Shown: piece after piece, positions 54,001 to 62,462 of the stretch
Position numbering within the stretch: position 1 is the stretch's first letter
How the letters are laid out: every line of letters begins with the position of its first letter
Origin: CAIXSC01 sp046349915
GTDB taxonomy: Bacteria; Planctomycetota; Planctomycetia; Pirellulales; Pirellulaceae
Length of the DNA: 64,000 nucleotides
Direction: 5' to 3'
Assembly: GCA_046349915.1 (NCBI GenBank)
Contig: JAXMBL010000006.1
Span: 62,001-126,000, forward strand
The notes under the pieces: model-generated
The model's input: the letters and a program-made list of their open reading frames with translations, nothing else
What the model was told of the DNA's origin: nothing
Database searches by the model: none
Program-made: the position numbers and the translations under genes

Positions 54001-55784
54001 AGGAAATCGCCGCCCGCATGACTGGTAGCGAAGGCAATTCGAACTCGGCGCACGAAACGACCGCCGTGAACTCCACGGAATTCGCCCAAGAACCTCGGCA
54101 AGTTCCTGTTCTACAGGATTGGCTGAGGCAATTGCAGGAATCGCAACGAGCTATACCGATCATGATCGCGGGCGAGACTCGCTGGATTGCCGTCAATGAT
54201 GCCGCTCGTTACCGCGATGCGTTGGGAGTCGCATTACCTGCTAACCTCCCCGCCGTATTTCTCGAACGTGCGGGCGACGCGTGGGTGGAACTCATCAGTC
54301 GTTACGCTCGCACGCATGGCCCCTTCGTTGTCGAATCGCCCGCGCGACGCTGGGGAGTCGGAATCGCGACCATCCTTGGTGCGTTGCAAACCTTGGCGGC
54401 TCGAGGTCGAGTAGTTGAGGGAGAGTTTTTACCTCAAGGCCGTGGAACGGAGTGGTGTGACGCGGAGTCCCTGCGTGCTCTACGTCGCAAATCGCTCGCC
54501 GCTGCTCGTCGTGAGATCGAGCCTGTCGACGACCAGGGATACACGCAATTCTTGGCAAGTTGGCAGGGAATTGATCGTCCACGCCGAGGGCTCGACGGAC
54601 TTCTTGATGTGGTCGAGCAATTGCAAGGGCTTGCCTTGCCTCTGACAACCTGGGAACAAAGTGTTTTTCCCGCCCGAGTCGCCGACTATCGCGGTTCCTA
54701 TCTCGATGAATTGTGCGCGGCGGGAGAAGTTCGCTGGCGAGGCAGTGGTCGCCAAGGAAGTCGCGGCGGTGCGATCGCCTTCTATCTCGCCGACTCGCTG
54801 GCGACACTCGCTTCCCCTGTCATTCCATTAGAGGGCGAACCCTACGAAACGATGCGACGAATGCTGCGAGAACGTGGCGCGATGTTCTTTGACGATTGGG
54901 CGAAGACGATCGGCGGATTTCGCAACGACCTATTCAACGCCTTGTGGGACCTCGTTTGGAATAGTGAACTGACCAACGACACGCTCAAGCCGGCACGCTC
55001 ACTGGGCGCGGAACCTGAAAAGAGCCGTAGAGGGCGAGCCGCCGAGCGTTTTCGCTCGCGCCGGATCGCTCGCACACCAGGAACCGAGGGCCGTTGGTCG
55101 TTGTTCCAGCCGCTCACCGCCGACCAACCGACCACGACCGAACGTCTCACTCAAGTCGTTCAACAGCTGCTCCAACGCTACGGCGTGCTGGCTCGCGAGA
55201 TATTCGACGCCGAGGAATGGGCTGGCGGGTTTGCGGCGTACTATCCAATCCTCAAGGCGATGGAAGAATCGGGACGTGTTCGTCGAGGTTACTTTGTCTC
55301 GTCCTGGGGACCCGCTCAATTCGCGTTGCCCGCCGCCGAGACTCTGTTGCGAAATCGAACTTCTCCTGAGCGATTGGCCGAACGAGCAGCGGGTAAGCGA
55401 GACACAATACAAGTTCTCTCGGCGATCGACCCAGCCAATCCATGGGGCGCGACATTGCCTTGGCCAGCGACACGGGAGGAAGAGCCTCGCCTGCAGCGGG
55501 TCGAAGGTTCGCGAGCCCTGGCGTGGGAGGGACGAGCGATTGCATACTGGCATCGTTCGGAAGTCGCGGTAACCTCATTCGTCCTGCCAGATTCGCCGAG
55601 CATCGATGCTGACTCGCGGAAGATTGCCGAAACACTCGCAGGCTACGGCAACAAGCATACGGCCGTTTTCTTGGAACGTATCGATGGTGTAAACGCCGTG
55701 GAGAGTTGGCTTGCGCCGTATCTTTTGGCGTCGGGGTTCGTCGCGACCAGCCAGGGACTGCTCAGACGTCGCGAGGAAGGGTAA
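51069..55784 (+). CDS. lhr: Long-form Lhr helicase
   Basis: 1571 residues from the ATG at 51069, close to E. coli Lhr (1538). Lhr is a superfamily 2 DNA/RNA helicase linked to DNA repair. Motifs visible: Walker A APTGSGKT near 52-59, SPLKALGADI, DEIH in VIVDEIHSLV (motif II), LSATQRP (motif III), SSLELGIDMG and QRIGRAGHQ (motif VI). A winged-helix/Lhr core follows to about residue 900. The extra C-terminal half, with EGEFLPQGRGTEWCD and PLTTWEQSVFPARV, is the Lhr-CTD that only long forms carry. A short Ser/Arg insertion between Walker A and SPLKAL is unusual but in frame. Confidence 0.93.
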   Translation: MTKRRSRSESTGLELFHPLVKQWFLQNLGPPTNVQREVWPAIARGENALLLAPTGSGKTLAAFLVAIDRLTFNKSIADQQLTSPSADSGDSLPASPAASRRSRKRASPNQLTTGSRRSVRVLYISPLKALGADIARNLQRPVAGLSEMAAAQGLDFQLPTVGIRSGDTPASERHRLTRTPPDILITTPESLYLLLTSRAREILTGVETVIVDEIHSLVANKRGVHLFLSLERLESLRRKQNPAASPLQRIGLSATQRPLDEVATLLGGAESDPKRPEVLVPRPVTIVAAGRRKELEISIEMPLAPARDSVTEESSRTAEVVTREDATQGKSIWPAIHPRLVELIRSHRSTMLFVNNRRLAERLAAAINELAGEEIALAHHGSIAKETRRAIEERLKEGTLPAIVATSSLELGIDMGAVELVIQIESPPSIAAGLQRIGRAGHQVGAASKGIVFPKFRGDLLACAAASARMMAGEVEETRFPRNPLDVLAQQVVAMVATSPMTIDELFVTVRRAAPYHELPWNSFIGVLDLLSGRYPSEEFSELRPRVNWDRATGLVTARRDALRVAVANAGTIPDRGLYGVFLADGERGATRVGELDEEMVFETAIGDVFLLGASSWRVLDITTDRVLVAPAPGEPGRMPFWRGDGPGRPLEFGRAIGQLTRRLAFEPEHHMIQILTSEHGLQSLAAEQLVDYVRRQAAATVEPPSDATIVVESFRDEVGDWRVVVLTPFGSRVHAPWATVALARIRQEWGGDPDVVWDDDGFALRISAADSPPPVAWLVPQSDEVETNLVRELAGTSLFAGRFRENAARALLLPRRFPGRRTPLWLQRRRSADLLHVAARFPDFPILLETYRECLRDVFDLPGLKSVLSQLERGEIRVRPVETRGPSPFASTLLFGYAGNYLYNSDTPLAERRAHALALDHSQLRELLGEAELRELLDQVSVQRHELELQRLDGRFPPRDIDDLRDLLVRLGDLSVEEIAARMTGSEGNSNSAHETTAVNSTEFAQEPRQVPVLQDWLRQLQESQRAIPIMIAGETRWIAVNDAARYRDALGVALPANLPAVFLERAGDAWVELISRYARTHGPFVVESPARRWGVGIATILGALQTLAARGRVVEGEFLPQGRGTEWCDAESLRALRRKSLAAARREIEPVDDQGYTQFLASWQGIDRPRRGLDGLLDVVEQLQGLALPLTTWEQSVFPARVADYRGSYLDELCAAGEVRWRGSGRQGSRGGAIAFYLADSLATLASPVIPLEGEPYETMRRMLRERGAMFFDDWAKTIGGFRNDLFNALWDLVWNSELTNDTLKPARSLGAEPEKSRRGRAAERFRSRRIARTPGTEGRWSLFQPLTADQPTTTERLTQVVQQLLQRYGVLAREIFDAEEWAGGFAAYYPILKAMEESGRVRRGYFVSSWGPAQFALPAAETLLRNRTSPERLAERAAGKRDTIQVLSAIDPANPWGATLPWPATREEEPRLQRVEGSRALAWEGRAIAYWHRSEVAVTSFVLPDSPSIDADSRKIAETLAGYGNKHTAVFLERIDGVNAVESWLAPYLLASGFVATSQGLLRRREEG

Positions 55785-55798
55785 CGAGCTTCCTCCCC

Positions 55799-56024
55799 GT
55801 AGCGGAACTCGCAAGAGTTCCGACCCCTCCCCCAACGAGTTGATTCCCCAATGGCAACAGCGTGCGCACGCCGAAGATCGGAATTCTGGCGAATTCCGCT
55901 ACAAGTACGCAGCATCCTCCCGTAGCGGAACTCGCAAGAGTTCCGCCCCCTCCCCGACGAGTTGCTTCCCCAATGGCGACTACGTGCGCACGCCAAAGAT
56001 CGGAATTCTTGCGAATTCCGCTAC
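55799..56024. repeat. Tandem duplication of a family-2 inverted hairpin unit
   Basis: Two near-identical units start at 55799 and 55922 (period about 123 bp). Each has GTAGC plus stem GGAACTC-GCAA-GAGTTCC at the left and the complementary-orientation hairpin (GGAATTC-TTGC-GAATTCC, or loop TGGC in the first unit) at the right, ending GCTAC. The left hairpin starts 14 nt after the lhr stop; on the other strand the right one starts 11 nt after the kinase stop. Confidence 0.88.
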
Positions 56025-56035
56025 AAGGGCGCAAC

Positions 56036-58408
56036 TTACTTCAGGGCGCGATGCACAACGGCCCATAACGGCAACACCAACGCAACGACCAACAGAGCGG
56101 TCGCAGTGACCAGAAACTGAATCTTGTCCCGCAAACGATGCAGCTCGCGACCGATCGAGTGGTCATAACTCTGCTGGACCACCGCCCACAATCCAGTGTC
56201 CTTACCACGAACCGTGACCGGCGAGCGGGCGGCGAGCCAACGCTGCGAATAAGCCTCGCCTAGTTCATCCTGCCCCAACGGGTCGCGAAAGTCGATCTGC
56301 GTGAAAACTCGGGGATGAGGCGTCGCGTTCCACCCCTCCAATGCCACTCGCCGCTGCTGGAAGCGGTCCGGCAGCCGTCGATCTTGCGCTCGCAAGAGTT
56401 GTTCGTACAACGGATGTTGCAAGATCGTTCCCTCTCGACCAGGTCGAGTGTCGATGATCGACGCAAACACCTGATCCGACTCTTCGCCGGGTAATTCCGT
56501 GATCTGCCCTAATTCCACCATCAACGACACCACTCCCAAAAAGCGATCGTCGCCCTCGGCCGAACGAACCGGTTCTTCATACTCGCCGCCAGTAGAACTC
56601 GCCGCCGGACCGACTCCGTCGAGCCGGTAGACCGGGGTCGAAATGGCGACCACCCAGCGATCCGACACTTGACTGACGAAAGCCGCCGAGAGATGAGTGT
56701 CGCGAATCCGCGACCGCGGAGACGCTCGATACGCGGCGGCGTCCGCGTAGTCACGCTGCTCGCCATGAAAATAGGTGCGCCACGAGTAGTTGACGCCGAT
56801 TGTCGAATTGGCAGGCCACCTCGCCAACTGCATGCCATCGCGAGCCAAAATGAACCACCCGAAAATTCCCTTCGACTCCTCGGAAGCAATTCGCAATACT
56901 TCCTGTAACTCGCAACTCGCCGGATGCTCCATCAACTTCGCTCGCAACGGGGCGCGCTGCGGCTCGGTGAGCGAGGGGGAATCGAGTTGTTCGAGGATGG
57001 GACGAATCGCGGGGTCGAGTTGGACGTCTGCCAACGCTCGCCGCAACGTCGGATCACGCGCCAACCGCTCCAGCGTATCGTAGCGGTCTTCGAGTTCGCG
57101 CTGCGCCGTATGAGCGACCGAATCGGCGGCAAACCCCACGCCAGTCACCGATCGAGTGGTCAGGGCCAAATCCGACTTGCGGTAAGCGTTCTCGAACCAG
57201 ACCCACCCGGTCAAGTGAACCAACAATAACACCAGCAGCAGCGATGCAAACAACACCGGATACACCGGATGCCGACGGCACCAGCGCCAAGCTCGCTCGA
57301 TGTTGCCGATGGGTCGAGCTTGAATGGGTTCGCCGCGCAAGAAGCGTTCGAGTTCATCGGCCACATCGCTCGCGGTCTCGTACCGTTTGCGTCGCCGCTT
57401 TTCCAAGCACTTCAGGCAGATCGTCTCGAGATCGGCGGGGATGGCGCTGTTGAGCGAACGGGGGCGAGGCGGCTCTTCTTCAATCGCCTTCTGGATCAAG
57501 ACCTCGACGGTCCCCCGAAAAGGCAATTCGTTGGTGAGCAACTGAAAGAGCATTACGCCGAAGGAGTAAATGTCGCTGCGGCGGTCCGCCAATTCAGCAT
57601 TGCCCGCGGCCTGCTCGGGCGAAATATACGCGGGAGTGCCGAGGATGCGTCCCTGCGACGTCATCGTGACTTGCGTCGCGGCTCGTTTCGCAAGTCCAAA
57701 GTCGGTGATGTGAGGCTCCCCATGCTCGTCCATCAAGACGTTTTGCGGCTTGAGATCACGATGCACTACCCCTTGCTCATGAGCGTAATGAAGCGCCCGG
57801 CAGATCTTCACACACAATTCAACAATCGCTCGCTGCGAACAATCGCCGTCTTTAATCCACTTGTCGAGCGACTTGCCCTCCATGAACTGGCTGACAAAAT
57901 ACGCCACGTCCCCATCGCGGCCAATCTGAAAGATGCGAGTGATATTGGGGTGAGTCAGTTGGGCGGCAATCCGCGCCTCGTTCAGAAAGTCGTCAACGGT
58001 ATCGGCGGTGATTAGCCCGCGCCGTGGAATCTTCAACGCGACGACTCGATCAAGTTGAGTGTCGCGAGCCTTCCACACCGTCCCGAAACCACCCATTCCC
58101 ACTCGTTCAAGCAATTGAAAGTGAGCCACGGTCGCGATCGCTTCTGCCCGTTGCGACTCATCCCGCTCGCCCGCCACGTTAAATTTCGCATGACAAGCCG
58201 TACACACTAAGCTGGTCAGCTCGCCATCCACCGAGATATCAATCGGGCGACGGCAGCGAGGGCAGTGGATCCTCAGGTCATTCGACTGAACACGATTCGG
58301 CAAATGCGACAAAGTGTCGACATCGACGCCGGGCACAGCCACGGCTTGGCCAAGAGCGACAGTTCGAGTGCGTTCAACCGACGACACAGAAGTAATCCAG
58401 GAGGACAA
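56036..58408 (-). CDS. Membrane Ser/Thr kinase with N-terminal zinc ribbon and extracytoplasmic sensor half
   Basis: About 790 residues from a TTG at 58408; a GTG at 58387 is possible, so the start is uncertain. A zinc ribbon (C49-x2-C52, C69-x2-C72) precedes a complete Hanks-type kinase: GMGGFGTVWKA, Lys126 in VALKIPR, HRDLKPQN near 216-223, DFG at 236-238 and GTPAYISPEQA. One transmembrane segment at about 383-404 leads to a 360-residue extracytoplasmic region with YSWRTYFHGE and WVVAISTPVYR, which reads like a double-Cache sensor. A second segment follows at about 763-785. It is predicted to sense a small ligand outside and to phosphorylate inside. Confidence 0.9.
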   Translation of the reverse strand: MSSWITSVSSVERTRTVALGQAVAVPGVDVDTLSHLPNRVQSNDLRIHCPRCRRPIDISVDGELTSLVCTACHAKFNVAGERDESQRAEAIATVAHFQLLERVGMGGFGTVWKARDTQLDRVVALKIPRRGLITADTVDDFLNEARIAAQLTHPNITRIFQIGRDGDVAYFVSQFMEGKSLDKWIKDGDCSQRAIVELCVKICRALHYAHEQGVVHRDLKPQNVLMDEHGEPHITDFGLAKRAATQVTMTSQGRILGTPAYISPEQAAGNAELADRRSDIYSFGVMLFQLLTNELPFRGTVEVLIQKAIEEEPPRPRSLNSAIPADLETICLKCLEKRRRKRYETASDVADELERFLRGEPIQARPIGNIERAWRWCRRHPVYPVLFASLLLVLLLVHLTGWVWFENAYRKSDLALTTRSVTGVGFAADSVAHTAQRELEDRYDTLERLARDPTLRRALADVQLDPAIRPILEQLDSPSLTEPQRAPLRAKLMEHPASCELQEVLRIASEESKGIFGWFILARDGMQLARWPANSTIGVNYSWRTYFHGEQRDYADAAAYRASPRSRIRDTHLSAAFVSQVSDRWVVAISTPVYRLDGVGPAASSTGGEYEEPVRSAEGDDRFLGVVSLMVELGQITELPGEESDQVFASIIDTRPGREGTILQHPLYEQLLRAQDRRLPDRFQQRRVALEGWNATPHPRVFTQIDFRDPLGQDELGEAYSQRWLAARSPVTVRGKDTGLWAVVQQSYDHSIGRELHRLRDKIQFLVTATALLVVALVLPLWAVVHRALK

Positions 58409-58684
58409 AGCAGGACGCCATCCTTGCAGAATGGGGAACGTATTGTAGCCGCCAAACCACGTGGACGGCGAGAGGAATTCGTTGTCGAGCGTCTGAGATT
58501 GCTCCTCCGACGGCTACCAAATTGCCCGATTCTCCCCCTTCCACCGACTTCTCGGGCTTTTCTAGCCTCCTTACCCCCTGGACTCGCCATTTTTCCTATA
58601 TTCTTGTTGTTTCTCCATTTTCATTCAGTGCATCCCTCCACGCCCCATGCCAGAGCACGCAGGCGGTTTACATTCAGATCCTTC

Positions 58685-60244
58685 ATGGAAACCAAGTTGC
58701 CAGCTTCGAGGCAGTCCACCGAGTCGCATGACGCCGACGACCAATCAGGCTCCTCGGAGCTCATACGACGCATTGGAGTATTCGCGGGCCCCATGGCCGG
58801 AATTCTCGCCTACGTCTTGCTCGGCGACTGGACGACTGGGCTTCGTTACGAGGGACAAGCGACGGCGGCGATTGGCATCTGGATGGCCGTGTGGTGGATG
58901 ACGGAAGCCGTGCCGCTCGCCGTCACTTCACTCTTGCCACTCGTCCTGTTTCCACTCGCCGGAGTGCTTAAGCTCGATGCGGCCGCGGCGCCGTACGCGG
59001 ACAAGAACGTGTTCTTGTTCCTCGGAGGATTCATGATCGCGTTGTCGGTCGAACGCTGGAACCTCCATCGCCGTATCGCGCTGCTTACCGTCTTGGCCGT
59101 GGGCACTCGTCCCGATCGCCTGGTGGGCGGAGTCATGCTGGCCACATCGGCGTTAAGCATGTGGATCAGCAACACGGCAACCGCCTCGATGATGCTCCCC
59201 ATCGGGATCAGTCTCGCCACATTGCTGTCAGACCAACTGTCACGGCATGTCGCCGAATTGTCCCCCGAACTCGCCGAAGAGGCGGTCCAAGAGGCTCAAT
59301 GCAAATCGCGGGCTTTCGCCACCTGCCTGATGCTGGGCATCGCTTACTCGGCAAGCATTGGCGGGCTGGGGACGCTGATTGGCACTCCCACCAACGTGGC
59401 GCTCGCCGGCTTCGCCGCCAAGAATGGATTGACGATTGGGTTTGGCGAGTGGATGTTGCGAGCCGTGCCGCTCGTGCTCATCTTCGAGTTCCTCGCCTGG
59501 GCCTTACTCACAAAGTGGCTCTTCCCCATCTCGGCCGCTAATCTACCTGGTGGACGACAACTGATTCAGGACGAGTTGAAACGGTTAGGCCCGCTGTCGC
59601 GCGGCGAGTCAATCGTGTTGGCGGTCTTCGCCTCGACGGCGCTAGCTTGGGTGTTTCGCGAGCCGATCACCAAGTGGTCGTGGCTGACGGATCACATCCC
59701 ACTATTCGCTCGCTTGGACGATCCGATCATCGCGTTAGTCGGCGCCACTGCCCTCTTCCTTATTCCCGTTGATCGCCGCAAGGGCGTGTACGCACTCGAC
59801 TGGAACACCGCCTCCAAAGCGCCGCTCGGCATCCTGCTGTTATTCGGCGGTGGATTCGCGCTGACTGCGGCAATGACGAGCAGCGGCCTGACGGAGTGGC
59901 TGGGTCAAAAGGTCGCTGAACTCAACAGCCTGCCGACGCCTCTTATTACGCTCGCGGTCATCTCCCTCGTGATCTTCACCACGGAATTGACCAGCAACAC
60001 CCCCACGTTGCTCGCCTTCCTACCTATCTTGCATAGCGTCGCCAAGGGATTGGATATGCCACCACTCACCCTGTTAATCCCAGCTACGATGGCGGCCAGT
60101 TGTGCGTTCATGCTCCCCGTGGGCACTCCACCGAATGCGATCGTGTTTGCATCGGGTCGAGTTACGATCGGGCAAATGGTGCGAGCAGGTTGGTACTTGA
60201 ACTTGATCGGGATTGCGTTGATTTATGCGCTGACGTGGTTTTGA
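58685..60244 (+). CDS. DASS/SLC13-type dicarboxylate-sodium symporter
   Basis: 519 residues from the ATG at 58685; the open frame upstream to 58265 runs into the kinase gene's 5' end. About eleven transmembrane segments. WISNTATASMMLPIG near 155-170 and TSNTPTLLAFLPI near 435 are the paired Ser-Asn-Thr substrate and sodium sites of the DASS family; GTLIGTPTNVALAG and PVGTPPNAIVFASG are the matching re-entrant loops. These import succinate, malate, citrate or sulfate-like anions. The upstream gap (58409-58684) includes a pyrimidine-rich stretch with TATATT near 58600, of unclear meaning. Confidence 0.9.
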   Translation: METKLPASRQSTESHDADDQSGSSELIRRIGVFAGPMAGILAYVLLGDWTTGLRYEGQATAAIGIWMAVWWMTEAVPLAVTSLLPLVLFPLAGVLKLDAAAAPYADKNVFLFLGGFMIALSVERWNLHRRIALLTVLAVGTRPDRLVGGVMLATSALSMWISNTATASMMLPIGISLATLLSDQLSRHVAELSPELAEEAVQEAQCKSRAFATCLMLGIAYSASIGGLGTLIGTPTNVALAGFAAKNGLTIGFGEWMLRAVPLVLIFEFLAWALLTKWLFPISAANLPGGRQLIQDELKRLGPLSRGESIVLAVFASTALAWVFREPITKWSWLTDHIPLFARLDDPIIALVGATALFLIPVDRRKGVYALDWNTASKAPLGILLLFGGGFALTAAMTSSGLTEWLGQKVAELNSLPTPLITLAVISLVIFTTELTSNTPTLLAFLPILHSVAKGLDMPPLTLLIPATMAASCAFMLPVGTPPNAIVFASGRVTIGQMVRAGWYLNLIGIALIYALTWF

Positions 60245-60246
60245 CA

Positions 60247-60271
60247 ATTCCGCTCACTTCATGAGCGGAAT
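60247..60271. repeat. Family-3 partial hairpin
   Basis: Ten-bp perfect stem ATTCCGCTCA / TGAGCGGAAT with loop CTTCA. It begins 2 nt after the symporter stop codon. Confidence 0.85.
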
Positions 60272-60277
60272 CGCTAC

Positions 60278-60523
60278 GTAGCCCGCTCACTTCGTGAGCG
60301 GAATCGCTGTCGGCGAGTGTGGTTGCGCGGTAGCGAGCGAGCATGGTGGGCCGAGACGTTGCGCCATGCGGCTTATCATCTCGCGAAGCGAGATGGCTAC
60401 GTAGCCCGCTCACTCCGTGAGCGGAATCGCTGTCGGCGAGTGTGGTTGCGCGGTAGCGAGCGAGCATGGTGGGCCGAGACGTTGCGCCATGCGGCTTATC
60501 ATCTCGCGAAGCGAGATGGCTAC
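60278..60523. repeat. Two exact tandem copies of a 123-bp family-3 unit
   Basis: Copies 60278-60400 and 60401-60523, identical apart from one base in a triloop (TTC vs TCC). Each has the hairpins CGCTCAC-TTC/TCC-GTGAGCG and CATCTCGC-GAA-GCGAGATG. Copy 2 contains the TAG stop codon of the minus-strand DUF885 gene (60520-60522). Confidence 0.92.
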
Positions 60524-62349
60524 TTCGTCTCCACCCACGCTCGAACCGATGCTTCCAGCACGTCCAGCGGCACTGCGCCGTCACGCAACACAATGTCATG
60601 AAACTCGCGAATGTCGAAGCGATCGCCAAGCTGATTCTCGGCGAATGTGCGCAATTCACGAATCTTGAGCTCGCCGATCTTGTAGCCTAAGGCTTGCCCC
60701 GGCCAGCCGATGTAGCGGTCGACCTCCGCCCGAATGTTATGTTCCGCGAGCGCCGTATTCTCGGACATGAACGCAATCGCCTGCTCGCGCGTCCAACCCA
60801 AATGGTGCATTCCCGTGTCGACCACCAACCGACACGCTCGCCACATCTCGAACGTCAATCGTCCAAAGTCGCTGTAGGGATCTTGGTAGAAGCCGAGTTC
60901 TAGCCCGAGCCGCTCCGAGTAGAGCGCCCAACCTTCGACAAACGCGGTGAAACTGGTAAATCGCCGAAACTTGGGAAGTCCTTCGAGTTCTTGCTGAAGC
61001 GCAATTTGCAGGTGATGCCCAGGGACCGCCTCGTGCAACGACAGTGCTTCCATTTCATACAACGGGCGACTCTTCAAATTGAACGTGTTCAGATAGTAGT
61101 AGCCCGCGATGCGACCGTCCGCGGAAGGAGGCTGATAATAAGCGCTCGTCGTTCGAGGCGCGATGTAGTCCGGGATCACTCGTAAGCCGTACGGAGTCCG
61201 GGGTAGCTTCAGGAACAAACGAGGCAGTTCGCCATCCATCCGTTTCAGGATGAGCGCCACTTCCTTTTGCAACTGTTCGGGCGAAGTCGCGTAGAAGCGT
61301 GGATCGGTACGCAAGAATTGCAGGAACGCGGCGAAATCCCCCTGAAATTTCACCTTTCGAACGATCGATTCCATCTCCTCACGAATTCGTCGCACTTCCG
61401 ACAACCCTACCGCATGCACCTCGTCGGGCGTCATGTCGGTCGTCGTAAACAATCGCACTCGATGGCGATAAAACTCGCGGCCGCCAGGCAGCGCCGATGC
61501 GCCGATCGAACCGCGTGCCGCTGGCGCGTACTCCTTCTCCATGAACTCCAGCAACCGGCGATAACCAGCCACCACCCCCTCGGTGATGGCTTGTCGAGCA
61601 TCGAGTTCCAACCGCTTTCTCTCAGGCTCGCCAACCGCGGTCGGCCATTTCTGCAAGGGCGAGTAGAACAAACTCTTCGCCGGATCATCGACGATGTGCG
61701 GCGTGATGGAGTCGCGATAGCCTTCCAAGACGATGGCAGGCAGGACGAGCCCACGACGCAAGCCTTCGCGCATCAGAGCAATGTGGTCGTCCACATAGGT
61801 GGGAAAGGCTCGCAGTCGAGCGAAATAGTTTTCATAATCCCTCACACTGCGAAGCGGCGCCTCGCGTGGCAGGTCGGGAAATGAGATGTGGAAGCCCGAC
61901 CGACCCGTGATCGGTTGCAAATTCGCCCCATGCTCGAATTCCGCGATGTCGTCGCGCAGTTGCCGCTCGAAAATGTCGTAATTCAACCGCTCGGACGACG
62001 ACAGCTCCAATCGCGGGATTTGTTCGAGACGACGTAAGAACTCGCGTCGTTTCTCGATCCGCCGCGCGTGATCGGCGGGCGTCTCGCGAGGCAACCGGTC
62101 ATTGAAGCGAGTGTCGCCGAGACTGGTCGCGAACAGCGGGTTCTCCTCGACGTCAAAATTCCACGAATCCTCGAGGAGGCGAGCAAATCCGCTCGCGGCG
62201 GTGGGTGAATTCTTGGGCGACGGCTTTTCCTGAGCCAACAAAGGAGTTCCTCCGAGGCATCCCAGCCAGCACAACATCCACACGAGGACCGATTCGGATC
62301 GTTGGAATGGAACCGCACGAGAGCCAGAGGACGGTGATCGATTCCACAT
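60520..62349 (-). CDS. Exported DUF885-family protein, putative metallopeptidase
   Basis: 609 residues from the ATG at 62349; an ATG at 62448 would leave only 14 bp to the divergent dipeptidase gene, which is implausible. A signal peptide (SVLVWMLCWLGCLGGTPLLAQ) is present. HEAVPGHHLQ near 455 is a gluzincin-like zinc motif, with GWALYSERLGLELG as the downstream Glu-bearing helix. DUF885 proteins are predicted peptidases of little-known target. The C-terminal stop is the TAG provided by the 123-bp repeat. Confidence 0.88.
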   Translation of the reverse strand: MWNRSPSSGSRAVPFQRSESVLVWMLCWLGCLGGTPLLAQEKPSPKNSPTAASGFARLLEDSWNFDVEENPLFATSLGDTRFNDRLPRETPADHARRIEKRREFLRRLEQIPRLELSSSERLNYDIFERQLRDDIAEFEHGANLQPITGRSGFHISFPDLPREAPLRSVRDYENYFARLRAFPTYVDDHIALMREGLRRGLVLPAIVLEGYRDSITPHIVDDPAKSLFYSPLQKWPTAVGEPERKRLELDARQAITEGVVAGYRRLLEFMEKEYAPAARGSIGASALPGGREFYRHRVRLFTTTDMTPDEVHAVGLSEVRRIREEMESIVRKVKFQGDFAAFLQFLRTDPRFYATSPEQLQKEVALILKRMDGELPRLFLKLPRTPYGLRVIPDYIAPRTTSAYYQPPSADGRIAGYYYLNTFNLKSRPLYEMEALSLHEAVPGHHLQIALQQELEGLPKFRRFTSFTAFVEGWALYSERLGLELGFYQDPYSDFGRLTFEMWRACRLVVDTGMHHLGWTREQAIAFMSENTALAEHNIRAEVDRYIGWPGQALGYKIGELKIRELRTFAENQLGDRFDIREFHDIVLRDGAVPLDVLEASVRAWVETK

Positions 62350-62462
62350 AGAGCGACCTGGAATGCTTGGGTTGAGGGAAAGCGCCCGACGAGTGAAATT
62401 GCGAACTGCGGGTCTTTGGCCGTGGTTTTGCTCGTGGCGGTTCGGCATTATAAAGAGGACCT

